Assembly: GCA_963823675.1 (NCBI GenBank)
Contig: CAWGMT010000013.1
Span: forward strand, 868,001 to 932,000
From: CAWGMT01 sp963823675
GTDB taxonomy: Bacteria > Planctomycetota > Planctomycetia > Isosphaerales > Isosphaeraceae
Length of the DNA stretch: 64,000 nucleotides
Direction: 5' to 3'
Shown: positions 60,801 through 64,000 of the stretch, piece after piece
Layout: each line of letters begins with the position of its first letter
How positions within the stretch are numbered: position 1 is the stretch's first letter
Position numbers and translations under genes: made by a program
Notes under the pieces: model-generated
Database searches by the model: none
What the model was told of the DNA's origin: nothing
Seen by the model: the letters and a program-made list of their open reading frames with translations, nothing else

Positions 60801-61467
60801 CGGAGTTGCCGCTGACGGTGCAGTTGGTCAGCGTCACCGTGCCGTCGCTGTTGTCCAGGCCGCCGCCGTACGGGGCGGAGTTGCCGCTGACGGTGCAGTT
60901 GGTCAACGTGGTCAACCCGAGGTGGGTGCTCAGGCCGCCGCCGGAGCTGGCGGAGTTGCCGCTGACGGTGCAGTTGGTCAGCGTCGCTGTGCCGTCGATG
61001 TAAAGGCCGCCGCCGTCGCCGGCCGTTCCGAAACCGGTCGCGCTGCCCCCGGTGATCGTCAGTCCCGACAGCGCCGCCGCCCCGCCGGAGTTGATGGCGA
61101 ACACCCGGCTCAGGTTGTTGCCGCTAACCGTCACGCCCGCACCCGGGCCGGTGATCGTGGTGGTGGCCGTGTCGATCAACGTGAGCTGGCCGCCGGTCAG
61201 GGTGATCGTCCGCGGCGTGTTGAACACGGTGCTGTCAAAATTGATCGCGTCCGCCCCCGCGGTCGTATTCGCCAGGACGATCGCCTGGCGCAGGTCGATC
61301 TGACCCACGACGGGCGTGTCGGTGGGGTTGTTGACCACGATCATTGACAGCATCGTGCGTTCCTCGAGCGCCAGCAACGCTGGCCGCATCCGCCACCGCC
61401 GCTGTTTCTGGCCCTCGACCGTTCGCCGCGCGCCCGCCTGCTGACCTGTGGCTGAGTTGTGTCTCAT
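57850..61467 (-). CDS. Beta-helix surface protein with ~24-residue T-N-C-T-V-S-G-N-S repeats
   Basis: 1205 residues. M-R-P-A-L-L-A-L-E-E-R-T-M-L-S near residue 27-41 is the planctomycete export/attachment motif, followed by a CSLREA-type cap (D-L-R-Q-A-I-V-L-A-N). About ten repeats of T-L-T-N-C-T-V-S-G-N-S-A-x-x-G-G-G-L-x-N give a parallel beta-helix; a second cap (S-L-R-E-A-I-G-F-A-D-D) near residue ~610 begins a second helix with about ten more repeats, then Gly/Ala-rich turns. This two-module plan resembles the 2325-residue protein. The T-N-C-T-V-S-G-N-S stretches are near-identical in DNA. Role probably adhesion or surface structure. Confidence 0.88.
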   Translation of the reverse strand: MRHNSATGQQAGARRTVEGQKQRRWRMRPALLALEERTMLSMIVVNNPTDTPVVGQIDLRQAIVLANTTAGADAINFDSTVFNTPRTITLTGGQLTLIDTATTTITGPGAGVTVSGNNLSRVFAINSGGAAALSGLTITGGSATGFGTAGDGGGLYIDGTATLTNCTVSGNSASSGGGLSTHLGLTTLTNCTVSGNSAPYGGGLDNSDGTVTLTNCTVSGNSAVFGDGGGLFTYGGTTTLTNCTVSGNSTSGRYGGGSGGGIWGGATLTNCTVSGNSAFRGGGLFGNSGTALTNCTVGDNSAVYGGGLFNDGTATLTNCTVSDNSYGLANFGRITLTSCTVSGNSGDSLRNFGSITLTNCTVSGNGGGLYNGGSTAILTNTIVAGNNNNIGGINSGGVSGNNNLIGNGDSGGLVNGVDGNIVGVANPLLAPLGNYGGPTQTMPLLPGSPAVNAGISGAGIPTTDQRGLGRVGAVDIGAFESQGFALTLVAGSTPQASAIGTAFAKPLAVALIANNPVEPVNGGVVSFVANAAADGASALFSASSAVIGGGQAAITAAPDNADGSYVVVASASGLSASFHLTNVGPVFASLIVNATSDSIAPGAGLLSLREAIGFADDDRSGNTKITFDKRVFANAQTIALTLGQLELSNTTETETITGPKAGVTVSGGGLSRVVQVDVSVTASLSGLTISGGSAASGGGLYNLGTTTLTNCTVIGNSATSGGGGLFSNGTATLTNCTVSGNSTGGNGGGLFNNGMATLTACTVSSNSAGYGGGGLDNSGTATLTNSTISGNSASSGGGLFNNGTETLTNCTVSGNSAGREGGGGLYNYPNATATLTNCTVSGNSAYIGGGLLNFLGTATLSHCTVSGNSASYGGGLFSVGTITLTNCTVSGNTAEDNGGGLANYFGPAILTNCTVSGNSANNGGGLDNGGGGTATLTNCTVSGNSAAASGGGLYNLPFATTTLTHCTVSGNSAVAGGGISNSYGTLNVASSTIVNNQAIGGAGGAGIGGGILNSGGSLALTNSVLTGNKAQGGAGASGDAGGDGIGGGLALENNSTATISSTSFLGNLAQGGAGGAGANGGDGIGGGIAVAIGGAPDTSSVSLSNSSLIGNAAQGGKGGKGANGGNGEGGGAFVGEGGSASLDQFDVLLNLALAGLAGKGGSNGDGIGGGLYVTTGGVVTLHKTTVALNFASTSNGNIYGAVSYV

Positions 61468-61519
61468 GGTTCTCTCACTCCTGTAATGCTGAAGTCGTAA
61501 TGCTGATGAAACAGAGTTC

Positions 61520-62725
61520 TCACGCTTTCACGAACGCCCCGCGCGGCGCACTCCCGTTCCCGGCCGACCCCGCCGCGCCATGGGCCGCTTCGGACCACGC
61601 CCGCAGCGGCGCCGACACATCGGCCAGCGCCGCGTCGGGCACCACGAACGAGTTCTCCAGTAACGTGCTATCGTCGTTGATCAGGTCCGGGAACCGGCGG
61701 CCCGGCAGCACCGTCACGGCGAAGACCTCCTGCACGGCGGTCTCGAACCGCAAGAGCGCGACCACCTGCCCGGTCGTCAGGTCGATGGCGCAGACGCCGC
61801 AGGTCCGCTCGTCTTCGGTCAGCCGCTCGGTGATCGGGATGCCGCTGAAGACGGCGCTCTCGCGCACCTGCGAGAGCCCGACGAAGGCGAGGTTGCCGGC
61901 GAAGTCGACGCCGCGGGTGAAGCCCGGCACCACGGCGATGGGTTCGTACTTGCCGGTGTTCGGGTCGATGAAGCCGAACGTCCCCGCGCCCGACTCGCAG
62001 ACCCAGAGCCGCCCGGCGTACCATCGCGGCGAGTGGGGCATCGACAGCCCGCGCGTGATCACCTCGCCCGAGGCCACGTCCATCAGGATGCCGCCGCTTG
62101 CCTTGTTCTCTCGCCAGCCTGCCGGCGCGTCGGTCTCGCCCAACGCCGTGACGTAGTGCGGGCGGCCGCCCTTCATCCCCAGGCCGTTCAAGTGGCAGCG
62201 GTCGGTGGGCTCGAGCGCCGAGACAAATGGCGGCCGCCACTTCGGCGCGAAGCTGGCAGAGCCGTCGAGCGTGCAGAGGCACGAGAACCGGGTGTTGACG
62301 ACCCAGAGCGCGCCGCCCTGGCCCCAGGCCATCTCATGGATCTGGATGTTGCCCGTGACGTGGCTGGCGCGGGGCAGGAAGCAGGCGTCGTGCCGGCCGG
62401 GCGGCTCGAGCTTGGCGGTCACTGCCGGGACGTCAACAAATTCCCATACCTGGATCTTGGTGCCGACGGCCAGCCGGTCGCCGGATAAGGCCATGCCCAT
62501 CGGCGCCTGGAAGGCGCGGAAGTGGGTGTTCAAGTGGTCGCCCTCGTCGCGGACCAGCACGAGCTTGCCGGCCTGGTAGGTGGTGACCAGCAATGACGCG
62601 CCAATCTGCCGCAACAGCGCGGGGAAGTTCGGCGTGTGGACCGCCCGCAATGGCGTGAGGTCTTCCCTCGCCGGGGAGGGGGCAGGATCCTGCGTCGCTT
62701 CGGCGGGGGAACTCGGTGTTGCCAT
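61520..62725 (-). CDS. TIGR03032/DUF4915-type protein
   Basis: 401 residues from ATG 62725. The family core is recognisable: A-S-L-L-V-T-T-Y-Q-A-G-K-L-V-L-V-R, A-P-M-G-M-A-L-S-G-D-R-L-A-V-G-T, R-C-H-L-N-G-L-G-M, L-S-M-P-H-S-P-R-W-Y, V-P-G-F-T-R-G-V-D-F-A-G-N-L-A-F-V-G-L-S-Q-V-R-E-S-A-V-F-S-G-I-P-I-T-E-R-L. This family forms a beta-propeller-like fold of unknown function, often near surface or TPR proteins. A fragment of a paralogue is present at 35109-35240 (see the toxin entry). Confidence 0.85.
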   Translation of the reverse strand: MATPSSPAEATQDPAPSPAREDLTPLRAVHTPNFPALLRQIGASLLVTTYQAGKLVLVRDEGDHLNTHFRAFQAPMGMALSGDRLAVGTKIQVWEFVDVPAVTAKLEPPGRHDACFLPRASHVTGNIQIHEMAWGQGGALWVVNTRFSCLCTLDGSASFAPKWRPPFVSALEPTDRCHLNGLGMKGGRPHYVTALGETDAPAGWRENKASGGILMDVASGEVITRGLSMPHSPRWYAGRLWVCESGAGTFGFIDPNTGKYEPIAVVPGFTRGVDFAGNLAFVGLSQVRESAVFSGIPITERLTEDERTCGVCAIDLTTGQVVALLRFETAVQEVFAVTVLPGRRFPDLINDDSTLLENSFVVPDAALADVSAPLRAWSEAAHGAAGSAGNGSAPRGAFVKA

Positions 62726-62878
62726 GATGTCCACCATCCACTGCTACGGAGACAAGGGAGACGTTTCGGTGGGGCGCACGCCTCACCGGGGAACACACGC
62801 GGTGAGAGCCCTTCGCTGAACGGTTGCGGGTCAGGCCGCCCCTTGGTCACGGGGCGGTCTGCGATACAATCAGACGGT

Positions 62879-62931
62879 CATCGATCCCGGCGCGCAGACC
62901 GAGCGCCGGGGTGGGGCCGGGCCGGTGAGTG
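62879..62931. repeat. Hairpin repeat, copy 2
   Basis: Eight-pair stem CCCGGCGC (62886-62893)/GCGCCGGG (62903-62910) with loop GCAGACCGA; the flanks GCCGGGCCGGTGAGTG match copy 1 at 57634. It lies just downstream of the gloVer-repeat gene and upstream of the TIGR03032 gene, on the same strand order as copy 1. Confidence 0.7.
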
Positions 62932-63001
62932 CTTTGCTTGGCGGCGAGAACTCACCGGCCGATTTTTGTCGGTCTTGCGCTCTACGGGAGGCCTCGCGGC
63001 C

Positions 63002-64000
63002 TCACATCACCTTGATGCTGATGCTGGCGGTCAGGGCACTGTTCAGAGTGTCGGTGACCGTGAGGGTTTGCGTGCCTTTCCTCTTCAAGGCTACATTGTT
63101 GATGAAGGTATGGTGCCCGGCGTCGGCTGCCGTGAAGGTATAGTTCGCCGGCATTGCCTCCTTGGCCGAACTGCTGAAGTGGACCGTGCCGACATATCCA
63201 GAGGCCATGTTGCCGTAGGCGTCCACCACCGACAGCGTCAGGCTGAAGGCCACGCCGTGCGTCACGACGGTCCGGCCGCCAATGCTGAGCTGGCTCGCCG
63301 CCGCGGGTTTGACGATGATGCCCATCTGGCTGCCGAGGATGCGGCCCGTCATGGTGTCCGTGGCCGTAAGCGACTGAGTCCCGGCCGTCTTCATGGTGGC
63401 GCTGAAGGTGTGCACCCCCGCATCCGCCGCCGTGAACGTGTAGTCGGCCGGCAGGCTGGCCTTGCCATCGGAGCTGGTGACGTGGACCGTGCCGATGTAG
63501 GCGGTGCCGGTCGTGCCGTCGGCGCTCCTGGCCGTGACGGTGAATGTGCCGGTCGCGCCCGCGGTGGCCGGCGACGGGAAGCCGCCGAGTGCGAGCATTG
63601 TCCCCGGGTTCGTGATCTCGAAAACGGTGCTGAAGTTGCTACCTTTGCCCCCGCCGGCTGTGCCGTACAGATTGCCGCTGCTGTCCATGACCAGCGGCCC
63701 GCCCGCGTTGATCGAGGCGAGTGTGGTGATCTTGCCACTGCCGCGGGCCAGTTCAAAAACCGTGCCGTCATTGGAGGCGCCTCCATATGCCGCTGTGCCG
63801 TATAGATTGCCGCTGCTGTCCACGATCAGACCGTCATACGGGTTCTCACCGTCGGTGCCGTTGAACGAAGCCAGTGTGGTGATCTTGCGACTGCCGTGGG
63901 CCAGTTCAAAAACCGTGCCGTCATTGGAGGCGCCTCCATATATCGTTGGGCCGTACAGATTGCCGCTGCTGTCCATGATCAGGCCGCCATACGGGTATTG
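63002..64000 (-). CDS. gloVer-repeat surface protein with Ig-like tail (5' partial)
   Basis: The frame is open to the right edge, so the start is outside the window. At least three N-L-Y-G-T-x-x-x-G-G-x-x-x-x-G-T-V-F-E repeats (I-M-D-S-S-G-N-L-Y-G, G-A-S-N-D-G-T-V-F-E-L-A) correspond to the TIGR03803 beta-propeller-like unit. Two ~100-residue Ig-like/filamin domains follow (A-T-A-G-A-T-G-T-F-T-V-T-A-R, A-D-Y-T-F-T-A-A-D-A-G-V-H-T-F-S-A and again with P-A-N-Y-T-F-T-A-A-D-A-G-H-H-T-F). Probably extracellular. Confidence 0.82.
   Translation of the reverse strand, partial: QYPYGGLIMDSSGNLYGPTIYGGASNDGTVFELAHGSRKITTLASFNGTDGENPYDGLIVDSSGNLYGTAAYGGASNDGTVFELARGSGKITTLASINAGGPLVMDSSGNLYGTAGGGKGSNFSTVFEITNPGTMLALGGFPSPATAGATGTFTVTARSADGTTGTAYIGTVHVTSSDGKASLPADYTFTAADAGVHTFSATMKTAGTQSLTATDTMTGRILGSQMGIIVKPAAASQLSIGGRTVVTHGVAFSLTLSVVDAYGNMASGYVGTVHFSSSAKEAMPANYTFTAADAGHHTFINNVALKRKGTQTLTVTDTLNSALTASISIKVM

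Noticed and set aside
1..64000. CRISPR array, rRNA operon, prophage or IS element
   Set aside because: No regularly spaced direct repeats, no rRNA conserved stretches, no transposase or phage structural proteins recognised; the tandem repeats seen encode protein repeats.

Overview
The window is high-GC, gene-dense bacterial DNA that looks like a planctomycete, probably Isosphaeraceae or a relative. That placement is an inference from four things: the giant parallel beta-helix proteins with an N-terminal L-E-x-M-E-x-R-x-L-L / L-x-A-L-E-E-R-x-M-L-S motif, the Ser/Thr kinase fused to WD40 repeats, the ECF sigma factor with a membrane segment and a long C-terminal tail, and the TIGR03032-type protein. 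There is no rRNA, phage, insertion sequence or CRISPR array. Three tRNAs (Leu-TAG, Met-CAT, His-GTG) are present, none with an encoded CCA, plus a tmRNA-like 3' end with no recognisable 5' half.

Layout. 1-5.9 kb: TPR/glycosyltransferase protein, Tat-exported flavoprotein, tRNA-Leu, a run of TatA-type genes including one degraded copy, a thioesterase. 6.2-9.6 kb: iron uptake operon (cupredoxin-FTR1 permease and P19-like protein) behind a Fur-box-like palindrome. 9.7-14.4 kb: methyltransferase, pyrD, a small c-type cytochrome, an MlaE-like permease and an MCE-OmpA fusion. 14.5-22.4 kb: a co-directional locus with TPR protein, J-like protein without HPD, GrpE-like protein, Hsp70 paralogue, zinc-ribbon protein and FHA-GAF-histidine kinase. 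This is the best candidate for an under-described system. 22.4-33.2 kb: ECF sigma, thioesterase, tRNA-Met, xerC, a degenerate sigma-54-type regulator, ilvB, SDR, GNAT, Rieske protein. 33.3-40.4 kb: a membrane-anchored EreA/ChaN-like protein, a toxin-antitoxin remnant, the WD40 kinase, a PIG-L deacetylase and a second TA relic. 40.5-46.4 kb: purN, ileS, purine nucleoside phosphorylase, a TPR protein and an extremely acidic protein. 46.9-64 kb: tRNA-His, a 2325-residue beta-helix/Calx-beta protein, an HTH protein, a glycosyltransferase, a 1205-residue beta-helix protein, a TIGR03032 protein and a gloVer-repeat protein running off the right edge.

A caution for every reader: at least a dozen genes or gene segments are interrupted by single-base frameshifts, including ileS and ilvB, which should be intact in a living cell. 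Many of the breaks lie in short C/G runs. Sequencing indels are therefore the simplest explanation, and most genes I describe as split should be treated as probably intact in the organism.
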